Below are positions 9,050-17,976 of a DNA stretch of 64,000 nucleotides, one piece after another; position 1 is the stretch's first letter; each line of letters starts with the position of its first letter. This DNA is from Robertmurraya_A mangrovi (GTDB taxonomy: Bacteria; Bacillota; Bacilli; Bacillales; Cytobacillaceae), in contig NZ_JAXOFX010000008.1 in NCBI RefSeq assembly GCF_034427655.1, positions 62,001-126,000 on the forward strand. Reading direction: 5' to 3'. The notes beneath the pieces were generated by a model, which was not told where the DNA came from, ran no database searches, and saw only the letters and a program-made list of their open reading frames with translations. Position numbers and translations under genes: made by a program.

Positions 9050-9742
9050 TTATAAGATATCATCAATTGGCTTGTTGCCTAAAACATGGTCTAAGGCTGC
9101 TACTTGGAATCTATATCTTCCAAGATGATTTGAACCATCGAATCTCATATCCTCTGATACCAAAATGTTTTTTATTAGGCAAAAAAGAGCAGCTACAGGG
9201 ACTTTTCTGTCATTAAAACTCCCCCTTATAAAAGGTGACCAGGAAGCAGGAAAATGGAAAGCCTCTTTAACAAAAGAATCTACCAACTGTTGTACACTAA
9301 AGTCCTCTCTTGTCCCTAAAATGTTATTTATTTCTTTGAAAATAGCCATATATTGTTTTCCAGCGTGTTCACATAAAAATTTTAAGTCTTTTATGATTTC
9401 TTTATTAGTAGGTGTCCAAACTCTAATATCATTGTTTTCAACATAAATTAATGAAACTCTTGTTTGTGGCTTATCTTTAGGTATACCTGAATTCGGATTG
9501 TCAGTTCCAATCTGCCTTGTTACTAAAAAGCTAGGAAATACACTATTTTCATTTGTAGATACAATAACTTCCTCAATTATTTCTTTCAATCCAGTTTTTG
9601 TTGTTTGTATTTTATCATTTACTTCTTTTATGTAATGACCTTGGTAAATTAAACAAGGCACTACCTTACCATTGTAAAAACTGGTTTGAATATTACTGGT
9701 AATCTTCTGATCTAAATTTATTGATTCCCCGATTAGTAACAT
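9050..9742 (-). CDS. unrecognised 230-aa protein
   Basis: ATG at 9742 has GGGGG eight bases upstream and the frame is intact. The protein is soluble, with no signal peptide. The N-terminal half alternates beta-like segments (KVVPCLIYQGHYI, TRVSLIYVENNDIRVW). The C-terminal half is helical (KEIIKDLKFLCEHAGKQYM ... LGRYRFQVAALDHVLG). I recognise no family. It lies alone between an HsdS remnant and a resolvase, a context where defence or mobility cargo is common, but no motif supports a function. Confidence 0.55.
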   Translation of the reverse strand: MLLIGESINLDQKITSNIQTSFYNGKVVPCLIYQGHYIKEVNDKIQTTKTGLKEIIEEVIVSTNENSVFPSFLVTRQIGTDNPNSGIPKDKPQTRVSLIYVENNDIRVWTPTNKEIIKDLKFLCEHAGKQYMAIFKEINNILGTREDFSVQQLVDSFVKEAFHFPASWSPFIRGSFNDRKVPVAALFCLIKNILVSEDMRFDGSNHLGRYRFQVAALDHVLGNKPIDDIL

Positions 9743-9842
9743 GTTTTTATCCCCCGTTCATTTCATTCCCAACCATTATATACAAATATACTAGACAAAT
9801 AAATTAGTTCCTTCTTTGCTTGAATTTAAAGTTTTAATTCTA

Positions 9843-9964
9843 TCTAAAAGTTATAAGTTTTTAGACAAACAATCAATTAACCTAATATTGCTCACAAAAA
9901 TATATTTACATAGTCTAAAAGTTAGTCAAGAAATAAAAGCACAGAAGTTATGTATCTTTTAGAC
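9843..9964. repeat. res-like inverted repeats upstream of resolvase
   Basis: Two dyads with the same half site lie just 5' of the resolvase gene: TCTAAAAG...TTTTTAGAC (9843-9866) and GTCTAAAAG...CTTTTAGAC (9913-9964). Repeated inverted half sites of this kind immediately upstream of a serine resolvase are the usual organisation of a res site (subsites of different spacer length). No direct evidence of recombination. Confidence 0.55.
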
Positions 9965-9986
9965 AACAAATCAAGGAAAAAACATC

Positions 9987-10554
9987 ATGGCTGTTATTGG
10001 ATATGCTAGCGTTTCAACTAAAGACCAGGAATTAGAATTGCAACTAAAAAAGTTAAAAGCATATGGCCGCGATAAAATCTTCATGGAAAAGCAAAGTGGA
10101 GCTAAAAGTGACCGGGAGGAACTAGCTAGAGATTATTTAAGAGAAGGTGACAAGCTAGTTGTTTATAAACTGGATCGATTAGCTAGAAGTACATTCGATT
10201 TACATAAGATAGCGAAAGAGCTAAGTGAACGTGGTATAGGTTTAGTCTTTATAAAAGAGCAGATTGACTTCACAACACCAGCTGGTAAACTCATGTTCAC
10301 TATGCTAGGTGCTATTGCTGAATTTGAACGTGATTTAATAGCAGAAAGAACAGCTGAAGGACGTGAAAGAGCAAAAGCACAAGGAAAGCATATGGGCCGT
10401 GTCGGTCGGCAAGGCAGAGAAAGACGTTAAGAAGACTTTAAGGTTGTATGCTGATAGAGAATCAAATGGATTGAGTGTAAACGATATTGTTAAAATGACC
10501 GGAGTTCCTCGGTCTACTATATACGCAAAAGCGAAAAAGCAAGGGTTAAGTTAA
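9987..10554 (+). pseudogene. serine recombinase (resolvase/invertase family), frameshifted
   Basis: The first frame (9987-10430) reads MAVIGYASVSTKDQELELQL and continues through LDRLARSTFDL and GAIAEFERDLIAERTAEG, the catalytic domain and long E-helix. The frame is lost in GGCCGTGTCGG near 10405. The second frame (to 10554) gives the helix-turn-helix end, VNDIVKMTGVPRSTIYAKA. The intact protein would be about 188 aa. The catalytic Ser is retained, but the preceding family-conserved Arg (YARVS) is Ser here (YASVS), so catalysis was probably already impaired. A res-like region lies upstream and a terminator downstream. Confidence 0.85.
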
Positions 10555-10572
10555 AGTTAATATAAAAGAAAT

Positions 10573-10605
10573 GGAGCTTGGTTTGATTGCCAAGCTCTTT
10601 TGTTT
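10573..10605 (+). terminator. terminator of resolvase gene
   Basis: Perfect 8-bp stem GAGCTTGG / CCAAGCTC with loop TTTGATTG, then TTTTGTTT. Confidence 0.85.
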
Positions 10606-10701
10606 AGTTACCGTTTTTATGCTCCCTATAATTTAAGTACATATTCACCTTAAATACTCATTAAACAATATTAAAACTATCACTTTCTCTAAATACAATT
10701 T

Positions 10702-10908
10702 TTATATGGCTTCAAACTCCCCAATTATCTTAAAGTAAGTCTTCTCATATGATTTGAACTCACCTTTTAATTTGATTCCTATCGCTTTTTCAAGTTTAGC
10801 AAAGAGATTTACTGTAATTCCAAAATCTGAAGTAATTTTAACCACTAACTCAAAGCTCTCCAATCCTCTATACAACCTTCCTTCAACGATATTTTTTAAA
10901 GCGAACAT
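10702..10908 (-). CDS. small hypothetical protein (68 aa)
   Basis: A short frame starting MFALKNIVEGRLYRGLESF with only a weak AGG five bases before the ATG. It reads as a plausible alpha/beta protein (ELVVKITSDFGITVNLF ... KTYFKIIGEFEAI). It may be an intact small gene or the remnant of a longer one. No family recognised. Confidence 0.3.
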   Translation of the reverse strand: MFALKNIVEGRLYRGLESFELVVKITSDFGITVNLFAKLEKAIGIKLKGEFKSYEKTYFKIIGEFEAI

Positions 10909-11018
10909 ATAAACCTAAAGATAAACCATTTTACCAGATAAGTTATATTGGTATGAAAATGATGGATCTTTGCGGGTAACACCGTAAATAAACACTAAAT
11001 CTAGCACCTTTCTATACT

Positions 11019-11034
11019 AAAGAATGCATTCTTT
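11019..11034. promoter_or_regulatory. 16-bp perfect palindrome
   Basis: AAAGAATGCATTCTTT is a perfect palindrome in the 150-base space between two minus-strand genes. It could be an operator; no regulator is assigned. Confidence 0.25.
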
Positions 11035-11062
11035 CCACACATTTGAACAGACCGAATGATAT

Positions 11063-11650
11063 TTAATTATGTAATATGTAAACTACATTGCTGTATGTTC
11101 GCGCAGTTCCATTAACTTTAATGTAGATTAGAACCGAGTCTTTACCTTCGATAACATGTTGAATGTTGCTACTTTGGTTAATATAAATAATACTTTCTTT
11201 TTCGTTTCGATTATGAAGAGTAGGCTTATTAATATAACCTTCCGTTGCAAATTCACCTATAATAAGACCATCAAGAAAAATATTTTCTTTAATATGAATT
11301 TTATTATCCTCAAAAAAATCTTTATAAGTGGATACATACCTAAAGGTACCATTACCACCAAACTTACGTATAAAGTCATGATAACTTATTTGTTTGCCGT
11401 TAAAGTTTTTAATTTTTGAATAAACCATATCTTTTGCTCTGTCGGCATTTTTTTTATCATCTTGCTTTTTTTTCATGGTTTTTAAGAAATCTCTTTCATA
11501 ATAAGAACCCCGATTAGCTAGTTTTCTATATTCTTTGTATTCTTCCCTCGTCAATTCCACTCCTTCCACTGTGTACTTTTTTATCGTTTGTTCCTTGTCT
11601 TCGTTTCTCATGAGTTTTTTTATAATCCCTAACAAAACAAAAATCCCCAT
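11063..11650 (-). CDS. hypothetical protein (195 aa)
   Basis: Open from ATG 11650 to 11063 with no clear Shine-Dalgarno; a second ATG (MRNEDKEQ) lies 13 codons on. The first 14 residues are hydrophobic. Residues 20-80 are very charged and probably coiled (REEYKEYRKLANRGSYYERD). The C-terminal part is beta-rich (IFLDGLIIGEFATEG ... SVLIYIKVNG). I cannot name the family. It lies next to an integrase remnant and is probably island cargo. Confidence 0.45.
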   Translation of the reverse strand: MGIFVLLGIIKKLMRNEDKEQTIKKYTVEGVELTREEYKEYRKLANRGSYYERDFLKTMKKKQDDKKNADRAKDMVYSKIKNFNGKQISYHDFIRKFGGNGTFRYVSTYKDFFEDNKIHIKENIFLDGLIIGEFATEGYINKPTLHNRNEKESIIYINQSSNIQHVIEGKDSVLIYIKVNGTARTYSNVVYILHN

Positions 11651-11700
11651 TAACTATTTTATATATTTTATTTCAGCAATTGATACTCCTGTAAATATAT

Positions 11701-12390
11701 CTAATCAGACTTGTTAGTAACACTTACAGGTTCAACATTTGTTTTGTTTAAATCAATTTTCAATTCATCCAATACTTTCTGTTTAGCGACATCCGTAACA
11801 TGAGTATATCTTTGAGGGGTATTGAGATTGGAGTGCCCTAACAGCTCCTGAACATTACGAATATCAATACCTTGTTGGATTAACATTGTAGCAAAAGAGT
11901 GTCGCAACTTATGGCTAGAAATTTTCCTTTCTTTCCAGTCCTCATAACCACCCTGTTTAGAAAGACCGTTAATAATACTATCCGTTATTGATTGTATCCT
12001 TCTAACGGATAGTCTCTTGCCGAACCTACTTAAAAATAGAGCATCTTCATGGCCTTTTAATCCATATCCCCTATGATTTTCTATGTACTCAATCAAGGGT
12101 GATATAAATCCTTTTGAAGTGGAATATACCTGGTTTTATTCCCTTTTCCTCTAACCGTTATCCCTTTTTGTGCATGATTGATACTCGATTTATTAAGTAA
12201 GTGAACCTCATCTACTCGGTGACCTGCATACGCCATTATACCCAAGATTACTTTATTTCTTCTACGATACATCTTTTTACTAACTTTATCAATCTGCTCA
12301 AACAAGACTTTTAATTCATCCTTTTCTAAGTAGGTAGGTAATGTATTTTTCTGTTCCTTCGCTCTTCTATTCCATCTGTAGGAATATTAC
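11701..12390 (-). pseudogene. tyrosine recombinase (XerC/D-like), truncated and frameshifted
   Basis: From about 12390 the minus strand reads RRAKEQKNTLPTYLEKDEL, then AYAGHRVDEVHLL (Arg box) and GITVRGKGNKTRYIPL. A frameshift near 12095 interrupts the frame. The second part has HKLRHSFATML, ELLGHSNLNTPQRYTHV (catalytic His/Arg and Tyr). Family motifs are intact but the SAM-like N-terminal domain is missing and further out-of-frame sequence lies upstream. This is the largest integrase trace in the island and makes a past integration event likely; it cannot be active as it stands. Confidence 0.85.
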
Positions 12391-12402
12391 TTAATACCTC
12401 AT

Positions 12403-12421
12403 ATGAACTACACATTGCAAG
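12403..12421 (+). repeat. 19-bp direct repeat, copy 1
   Basis: ATGAACTACACATTGCAAG occurs here and again, same strand, at 13287-13305. The two copies bracket the gene at 12434-12982. Confidence 0.6.
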
Positions 12422-12433
12422 CCGAATTGTTTA

Positions 12434-12982
12434 TTATACTTTGTCTTCACTTTGATTACTCAAGATGGTTAAGTATATATACCCTGCTCTTTCTTGGAGT
12501 ACCCATGCCTTTTCTGCTCCTGGAACTGTGTAAAATAATTTTATTCTTTTCACTCTTTTATAATCTGTATTGTAGTGAATTGTATTTGAAATAAAATCAA
12601 TTCTACTCACCGCTTCAGTCGAGTCATTTAGATTATGGATGTTTTGCTCGCGTTGAACTCGTTCGAAAAATGAAATTTCATTGGATTTACCTTCATCAAT
12701 TTGTGCAAAAGTAGTTTTTTCAATTTTACTTCTTTTTGCATTTCTTTCTCCGTGTCCATAACCATTTCCACTAGCTACCGTATATTGATAGACCTTAATG
12801 TATTTAAAATTTAAATTACCATACTTCATTTTACTGTAAAGAGTCGTGAAACTAATTTCTGGAGCATTTACTTTTTCAAACATCTCAAATATGTAATTTT
12901 CTGAATTGGTGGAAGCCTTCTGGGAAGAATCTTTATCAGTTATGTTTGTTCTCCCTAAAAGTTTTTTTATTGTTGATATCAT
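12434..12982 (-). CDS. hypothetical protein (182 aa)
   Basis: ATG at 12982 with AAGGAG eleven bases upstream; intact frame. No signal peptide or membrane segment. The middle is basic (NAKRSKIEKTTFAQ) and the end is beta-rich (RVKRIKLFYTVPGAEKAWVL). No family recognised. It sits between two copies of a 19-bp direct repeat and next to the truncated integrase, as expected for a small inserted cargo gene. Confidence 0.5.
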   Translation of the reverse strand: MISTIKKLLGRTNITDKDSSQKASTNSENYIFEMFEKVNAPEISFTTLYSKMKYGNLNFKYIKVYQYTVASGNGYGHGERNAKRSKIEKTTFAQIDEGKSNEISFFERVQREQNIHNLNDSTEAVSRIDFISNTIHYNTDYKRVKRIKLFYTVPGAEKAWVLQERAGYIYLTILSNQSEDKV

Positions 12983-13412
12983 ATTATCAGGACTCCTTAA
13001 ATTTATTCTTATACACTATATTTTTTTAGCTTGCGCTTCAGTTAGCATCAGTTCTGTACACAACTTTTTAAACCCATTATACATATCCTGACTTCCCCAT
13101 AGCTAAAGCAAAAGGATACCATAGAGACATCTATGATAGATGATTGTATCGCTCCCTCCTATTCACATTACAACCCTCTCAGAGAAACATTATACCTTCT
13201 GATTATCAGCAAGAACAAATCCAAATAACCGCTTTTTATCTCGTTATATTCATACTATCATTTGATGAGGAAAAACCTCTTACTACATGAACTACACATT
13301 GCAAGTAAAAAATCTATCCTATGAAAACCTCCAAAGGAACTATAATGAGAATTCTAATCTAATAGGTTTCAGTTTGTATCATGGCAGCAATTGCTATATA
13401 TCGCGCAAAAAT
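12983..13412. other. mostly non-coding region with gene remnants
   Basis: No intact gene. The minus strand from about 13100 to 13020 reads MYNGFKKLCTELMLTEAQA and ends in a stop, probably the end of a decayed gene of unknown type. The second copy of the 19-bp direct repeat lies at 13287-13305 and is the 5' end of a short plus-strand frame (MNYTLQVKNLSYENLQRN) that runs into a terminator hairpin and so is unlikely to be a full gene. Confidence 0.4.
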
Positions 13413-13446
13413 AAAAACCCACTCTCCGCTTACGAGAGTGGGTATT
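13413..13446 (-). terminator. terminator
   Basis: Stem CCCACTCTC / GAGAGTGGG with loop; on the minus strand it ends in GGGTTTTTAT, 30 bases after the stop at 13475. Confidence 0.8.
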
Positions 13447-13474
13447 CTAGCACTTTTAATACACTAGTATTAAT

Positions 13475-13852
13475 TCAAGAATTCATATATAAATCATTCC
13501 AATCTATGTACAAAACATCCTCAAGGTAACTTCTCTTTTCTTGACGTTCCCTAATAGAAATTCTCCAATCGTGGTCAATAATATCTTTAATTATACTCAA
13601 GATTTCTTCATTATCTCTGATAAACTTTCTACTATGTTCATACCACCACTTATTATAATGGTGAGCATGATATATAACTATATTATCTTCACCACCAAGA
13701 ATATAATATGGGATATAGTGTATGATCGAATTGGCTACTGGTGTAATTACGTATAAGTCTTTCTTTCTCAATGTCGCTAATACACTTTTATTGTGAACAA
13801 AATCTCTTCTCAAAAGAGGAGAAGATGTCTTAATTATAACCTTTCCAACCAA
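13475..13852 (-). CDS. hypothetical protein (125 aa)
   Basis: Begins at a TTG two bases past the stop of the upstream gene at 13855-14229 and in another frame. Contains HAHHYNKWWYEHSRKFI and ends EDVLYIDWNDLYMNS. The tight junction means either translational coupling or a frameshift splitting one longer gene of about 250 codons; no homologue is known to me to decide. A strong terminator follows. Confidence 0.4.
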   Translation of the reverse strand: MVGKVIIKTSSPLLRRDFVHNKSVLATLRKKDLYVITPVANSIIHYIPYYILGGEDNIVIYHAHHYNKWWYEHSRKFIRDNEEILSIIKDIIDHDWRISIRERQEKRSYLEDVLYIDWNDLYMNS

Positions 13853-13854
13853 AT

Positions 13855-14229
13855 CTATTTGGAATAATGCTTATTTTTAGGATGCGAGTTATGTATAGGT
13901 TTAAAAGAACATAATTTAAATAACGTATCAGTACTATCTTTAAATTTAACTACGCTGGACCTATTATTGGGTTTATTAATAAATAATGTAGGAAGTTCGT
14001 CCGGTTGTAATTCACTACCAAACTCTTTGTAATCTTTAAAATCAAAATATAAATCAATATTATTGGTTCCTACAAAACCACCGCTAAGTTCAATACTTCC
14101 ATCTAATTCTATTACTCTAAAATTTATAAAGCTTCTATGTTTCCTTGGACTGAATTGTTCATCTGATGCTTGTTCGGGTAATAATAATAAAACCATTAGA
14201 CCCCAAATAATGATAAGTGCCATATCCAT
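13855..14229 (-). CDS. hypothetical membrane-anchored protein (124 aa)
   Basis: The first 18 residues (MDMALIIIWGLMVLLLL) are a signal anchor. The rest is soluble with short beta-like segments (SIELSGGFVGTNNIDLYFDF). Shine-Dalgarno is weak. It abuts the next gene by two bases in a different frame, so the two may be halves of one frameshifted gene. No family recognised. Confidence 0.4.
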   Translation of the reverse strand: MDMALIIIWGLMVLLLLPEQASDEQFSPRKHRSFINFRVIELDGSIELSGGFVGTNNIDLYFDFKDYKEFGSELQPDELPTLFINKPNNRSSVVKFKDSTDTLFKLCSFKPIHNSHPKNKHYSK

Positions 14230-14535
14230 TCTTTTTTTCAGAAATATAATATTTGTTATCTTCTCTATTAAACACTTGTTTATAAGTTACCCCACACCTA
14301 AATCCTCTTCTCTTCTAAACCTACGCCCTTACAAAATGAACACTCAATTATTGAGTTCTCTGATATTTTCATATACCCCTACTCCTTTTATTCTGCTTAT
14401 TCCATTTTATAACAAATAATAGAATCATGCCTTAATACGAAATATGTTATTTATATTATCAATTATAAAAGACACTACTCCACAATTCAGTAGCTTATTT
14501 GGTATAGTGCACCCAGAAAAACCCCTTACTGATAT
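14230..14535. other. intergenic with a small CxxC reading frame
   Basis: On the minus strand an ATG at 14372 with AAAAGGAG upstream opens MKISENSIIECSFCKGVGLE but stops after 24 codons; a shifted frame continues with CGVTYKQVFNREDN. It may be a small zinc-binding gene broken by a frameshift. Nothing else is recognisable. Confidence 0.3.
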
Positions 14536-14978
14536 AAGTTAGGTAGTGGATATGGTACAGTCACTGCTCCTAAAGGGAAGATTACCTTAAATAAAAAGTA
14601 CACAGTAAAATTCAATCAGTGTACAGATGGTGATACTGCTAATTTCACACTGGATGGTAAGGTCTATAAGGTTCGCTTCTTATTCATAGATACACCTGAA
14701 AGCACTATTCAGAAAGAGAAATTTGGAAAAGAAGCAGCTAACTATACTTGTTCAAAGTTAAAGCAAGCAAAGAAAATCTTACTCGAAACCGATGGTAAAG
14801 ATGTTTATGATAAATACGATCGTTTACTAGCTTGGGTATTGTTAGATGGTAAATTACATCAAGTACAAAAGCTGGATTAGTAGAAGGATTTTATGATTAT
14901 GGTACATACGATTATGAAAAAAGAGTTAGAGATGCAATGAAGTATGCTAAAAATAATAAAGTAGAAATGTACAAATAA
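14536..14978 (+). pseudogene. thermonuclease-like (SNase) protein remnant
   Basis: The plus strand reads KGKITLNKKYTVKFNQCTDGD, then KVYKVRFLFIDTPES, KFGKEAANYT and YDKYDRLLAWVLLDGKLHQ, the OB-fold core of staphylococcal-nuclease-like enzymes (Asp of TDGD, Arg of VRFLFIDTPE, Arg of DKYDRLLAW retained). A frameshift near 14868 is followed by AGLVEGFYDYGTYDYEKRV to a TAA at 14978. There is no start codon or signal peptide at the 5' end. Catalytic residues survive but the gene is truncated and frameshifted. Such enzymes are usually exported phosphodiesterases acting on DNA/RNA. Confidence 0.8.
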
Positions 14979-14982
14979 AATT

Positions 14983-15012
14983 AAGCCCTTCTCTTTAATC
15001 AGAGAGGGGCAT
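14983..15012. terminator. hairpin, possible terminator
   Basis: Stem GCCCTTCTCT / AGAGAGGGGC directly after the nuclease remnant; on the minus strand it is followed by TTAATTTTATTT and may end the gene at 15018-15358. Confidence 0.6.
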
Positions 15013-15017
15013 ACTCG

Positions 15018-15358
15018 TTATTCAAAAACAGTATGTTGTGTCTTTAACTTTTCCATTGCAATATACAACCAGAAAATATACATACCTAGAGTTATAATGC
15101 AGAAAAATCACCACTTAATCCAATTTCCAAATAAACCAATTGCTGACCCAGTAAACTTAAGTCTACGACCATTGATTACAGTGTGTTTAACTTTCCAAGA
15201 TAAAATCAATGTAATAGACACCAAGGATAGCAAATACCAAAAGTGAAAACAATTACTATGAAGCCTATTATTAACCAACCTATGTACCCAAGCGAACTAC
15301 CATCAAAATAGGATCGGTTATAAGCCTCTTGATAATATTTTTCCACTTCTGTACTCAT
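15018..15358 (-). pseudogene. DUF898-like small membrane protein, broken
   Basis: ATG at 15358 has AGGAG nine bases upstream. It encodes MSTEVEKYYQEAYNRSYFDG and a membrane helix (YIGWLIIGFIVIVFTFG). A frameshift near 15215 and a TGG-to-TGA nonsense codon near 15105 interrupt the rest, which reads WKVKHTVINGRRLKFTGSA and ITLGMYIFWLYIAMEKLK. The pattern of a short KH..INGRRLxFxGxA..F segment followed by a second helix is that of DUF898-type bacterial membrane proteins. Function unknown. Confidence 0.65.
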
Positions 15359-15399
15359 AATATCGCGCTCCTATTATCAAGGTTATAGATTCATAAACT

Positions 15400-15849
15400 T
15401 TAATAGTCTTTATTGTACTTTTGGTTTTTAGGAATTGGCTTATGGTAAATCTCTTCTGTATTGTCTAATTCTAATATTGAAGTTAAAAGTGCAGAAAAAC
15501 CAGCTAATAAAGATAAGTATACACCCATTTTAATATATTCTGATCCACCTAGTATCAGCAATAGCATCATATAAGCAATAGGCATTATACCGGTTAATAT
15601 ACCAATAGGTTTTATTGGATTTTTACCAAAAGAAGTGGCTATTGTGAGTATTGCCCAAGAAGGACAAAAATAAGCACCGAATAAAATAATAAGCCCATAG
15701 TCCTTTAAAAAATCGGGTTGTATAAATAGTGAGAGATTATTACTTCCTAACAGTCCATAACCACTAACAGTAGAATCATCAGTACCAATCCATGGTAAAA
15801 AAGATGCAAAAACTATGAGTGTACAAGAAAATATTTTAGCTATTCGCAA
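15400..15849 (-). CDS. integral membrane protein (149 aa)
   Basis: I choose TTG at 15849 because AGGAGG lies eight bases upstream; the GTG at 15858 overlaps that Shine-Dalgarno. Four predicted membrane helices: residues 5-20, 47-70, 80-101 and 108-126 (FASFLPWIGTD, GLIILFGAYFCPSWAILTIA, GILTGIMPIAYMMLLLILGG, YLSLLAGFSALLTSI). The C-terminal tail is charged. Intact, no recognised family. It lies just upstream of the DUF898-like pseudogene on the same strand. Confidence 0.55.
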   Translation of the reverse strand: MRIAKIFSCTLIVFASFLPWIGTDDSTVSGYGLLGSNNLSLFIQPDFLKDYGLIILFGAYFCPSWAILTIATSFGKNPIKPIGILTGIMPIAYMMLLLILGGSEYIKMGVYLSLLAGFSALLTSILELDNTEEIYHKPIPKNQKYNKDY

Positions 15850-16015
15850 GAATTTCACCTCCTAATTTACTTTATGTACACAGATATTTTTTATGTATTT
15901 TTTACCATTTTATAACACTGTTTTATGGTACCAATTTTTAAGGCGATGCATATTAGTAAATTAAAAGGAGTTAACAATTGCCACTGTAGATTTGCAGCGT
16001 AAATATTAACCTTAC

Positions 16016-16497
16016 CTAAATGGTTTTTTGATTGGTATATACATCCTTCATTGGACTATCTAGTATTTTATACTTTAATCCACCAAATTTACTTGGTTTT
16101 AATGTACCAACTATATTTGCTGGATTTGCTTTTATAGGTAGCTTGTCTAATTTATAAACAGTCCATGTATTAGCACTAGAAGGAAGATGGAGAGTTATCT
16201 TTTCATCAGATTTAATACTGATGTATTTAGTAAAATATTCAATAGTTTCAAAGTAATTTTTAATATGATCAACAATCCATCCATAGGAAAGTGAACATGT
16301 TTTTCTGATCTCATAATGTAAATGGGAACCAGTTGAACATCCCGTACTACCTTGTTTACCTACTACTTGTCCTTTCTTAACATGAGCACCTACTTTTACA
16401 GTTACACTATCCAAGTAAGCATAGGCATGAGCATAATTATTTTTATCTTTAATAACAACTACAATCGCATAACCACCTAGACCAGTTCCCGACAGCT
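16016..16497 (-). pseudogene. M23 (LytM) peptidase fragment
   Basis: From about 16497 the minus strand reads GLGGYAIVVVIKDKNNYAHA, then GAHVKKGQVVGKQGSTG and SHLHYEIRK, the latter half of an M23 zinc endopeptidase domain with the HxH metal/catalytic motif. A C-terminal tail of about 80 residues follows to 16016. The N-terminal half of the domain, with the first HxxxD zinc ligands, and any signal peptide are missing; stops lie immediately upstream. The intact enzyme would cleave peptidoglycan cross-bridges. Confidence 0.75.
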
Positions 16498-16542
16498 AAA
16501 TTAGTGATAATCAGTTTAGCACCTCCCTTAAAAAATTAAAAA

Positions 16543-16566
16543 GAGAGCCGGAAATCGACTCTCACC
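16543..16566 (-). terminator. terminator
   Basis: Minus-strand stem GAGAGTCG / CGGCTCTC followed by TTTTTAATTTTTT. It ends the decayed gene at 16620-17412. Confidence 0.85.
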
Positions 16567-16619
16567 TGTAAATATTTGAAGTTTCTTTGGTTATAAAGTA
16601 CTTCCTTTAGTTATGCTTT

Positions 16620-17412
16620 ATTTGTTATTTCTAGATTCATAGTCATTCACATAAGTTGGTAATCCACCCGTAGTCTCTTTATCTTTAACATATAGTAACA
16701 TTTCTACAGGTATTACTATTCCAAACCCCAAATCTTTATCATATGTTTATTCTGAGTTAATTTCTAAAGCCTTATTAATTATTAATGATATTTTAGAATA
16801 ACCCTTCATTTTCATTTGTTTCTGGGGATATTTAGACAAAGGATTACTTAATACGCATTTTTCTGTCCAGAAGCGAATTTTTGTGTATTTTCATGATTTA
16901 AGTAAATCTTAACGGTTCTATATTTAATTCCACCTTCTTCTATATCATCTGTACTTAATTCTTCAACAATATACACTCCCAGTCCCGTTTCAAATCCGAT
17001 CCATCTATAACCAATGCCAGTTTTTATTTGATTCCATTGATAAGAGATCAGTACATCTGACTGTGGAGCAAACCCTGCTGCTTTCTTATCTTTCGGAGAA
17101 TTAAAATATGGTTTTTTTAATGAAAGGGTTAAAATTCCATCTTTACCTTTAAAGGCAATTCACTTGTACTAAATTTAACCCATTTTTCAGAGTTAATACT
17201 CTCTTTTATCTTTCATGTATAATTTGTACATTTGTTGTGTTACTTGAACTTTTTGAGCACGTATCGTCATTTCTAGTTTTGTACCCAAGGATACTTATAC
17301 ATAGGTGTAGGACTCTTTAAATCTAACTTTGGTAGATTATCCATTGTTGCTGCTTTTTCATTACTGCCAACTGAACTTAATGTAATCAATGTAAGACTTT
17401 AATCCTCTCATG
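16620..17412 (-). pseudogene. decayed paralogue of the secreted protein at 17977-18756
   Basis: In changing frames the minus strand reads PTPMYKYPW, KKAAGFAPQSDVLISYQWNQ, WIGFETGLGVYIV, KIYLNHENTQKFASGQK and ends near YESRN, each matching the intact gene 560 bases to the right (MPMYKYPW, KKAAGFAAKGNVVISYQWNQ, WIGFVTGPKIHIV, KIYLNHEATQEFANGQK, YESR). At least four frameshifts and several stops are present. It shows tandem duplication followed by loss of one copy. Confidence 0.85.
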
Positions 17413-17429
17413 TAGTTCCCCCCTTTAAA

Positions 17430-17720
17430 ATGAACTGATTTTTGTCGTAAGGCAGCCATTCTTAGTCGTCATCCCGACTAGTAGAGGAGGAAGCACTAGT
17501 TGTCACAACGTTAGCATCATCGGGTTCGTCTTGTTTTTTACATAGGCTTGTTGGTACACTTCCTCGAGATAGTCCCCATATGGAGGTTCAGAATCGTATT
17601 CTTCATGTATTGGTAATCGTCATAGCCTTCCTGATAGCCCGCTTCTTCGTTGTCCTCGATACAGACTTCGAGCCCTTCTTTGTGACCATCCGCTATGCCA
17701 TTACGACACCTAACGCATAA
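17430..17720 (-). pseudogene. fragment of a second YHYH-type gene
   Basis: About 290 bases matching the middle of the gene at 1244-2121: the minus strand contains the GHKEGLEVCIEDNEEAGYQE and KQDEPDDANVVTTSASS equivalents. The start, the YHYH segment and the C-terminal membrane helix are missing, and further indels are present. Useful because it shows the undamaged reading (CCC) at the position where the first copy has its frameshift. Confidence 0.8.
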
Positions 17721-17911
17721 GAGGACATTACCAAGAATGTTCCGAACTTAAGCAACTCTTTGTTCCTCTCTAGGAAGCCCTACTTTTAAAAAAACTCCTT
17801 TTATTTACTACCTAATATAGGTTACCTTGAATTTTAAATTGGTTATTTGTATAGATTGGTAAAAAATATCCTTTTTCATTGAATTATCCAGTTTCATCTA
17901 CTTTTAACAGA

Positions 17912-17938
17912 CAAAATAAAAGGTTGTCGAACGATTCT
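17912..17938 (-). terminator. terminator
   Basis: Minus-strand stem GGCTGTCGA / TTCGACAACC followed by TTTTATTTTG, downstream of the gene at 17977. Confidence 0.8.
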
Positions 17939-17976
17939 CGACAGCCAGAGTGGCTCTAAAGAGACACTCTCTCCTG

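Noticed and set aside
15018..15358. In-frame TGA of the DUF898-like gene as selenocysteine
   Set aside because: Replaces a conserved Trp (TGG to TGA), lacks a downstream hairpin, and the gene has a second frameshift.
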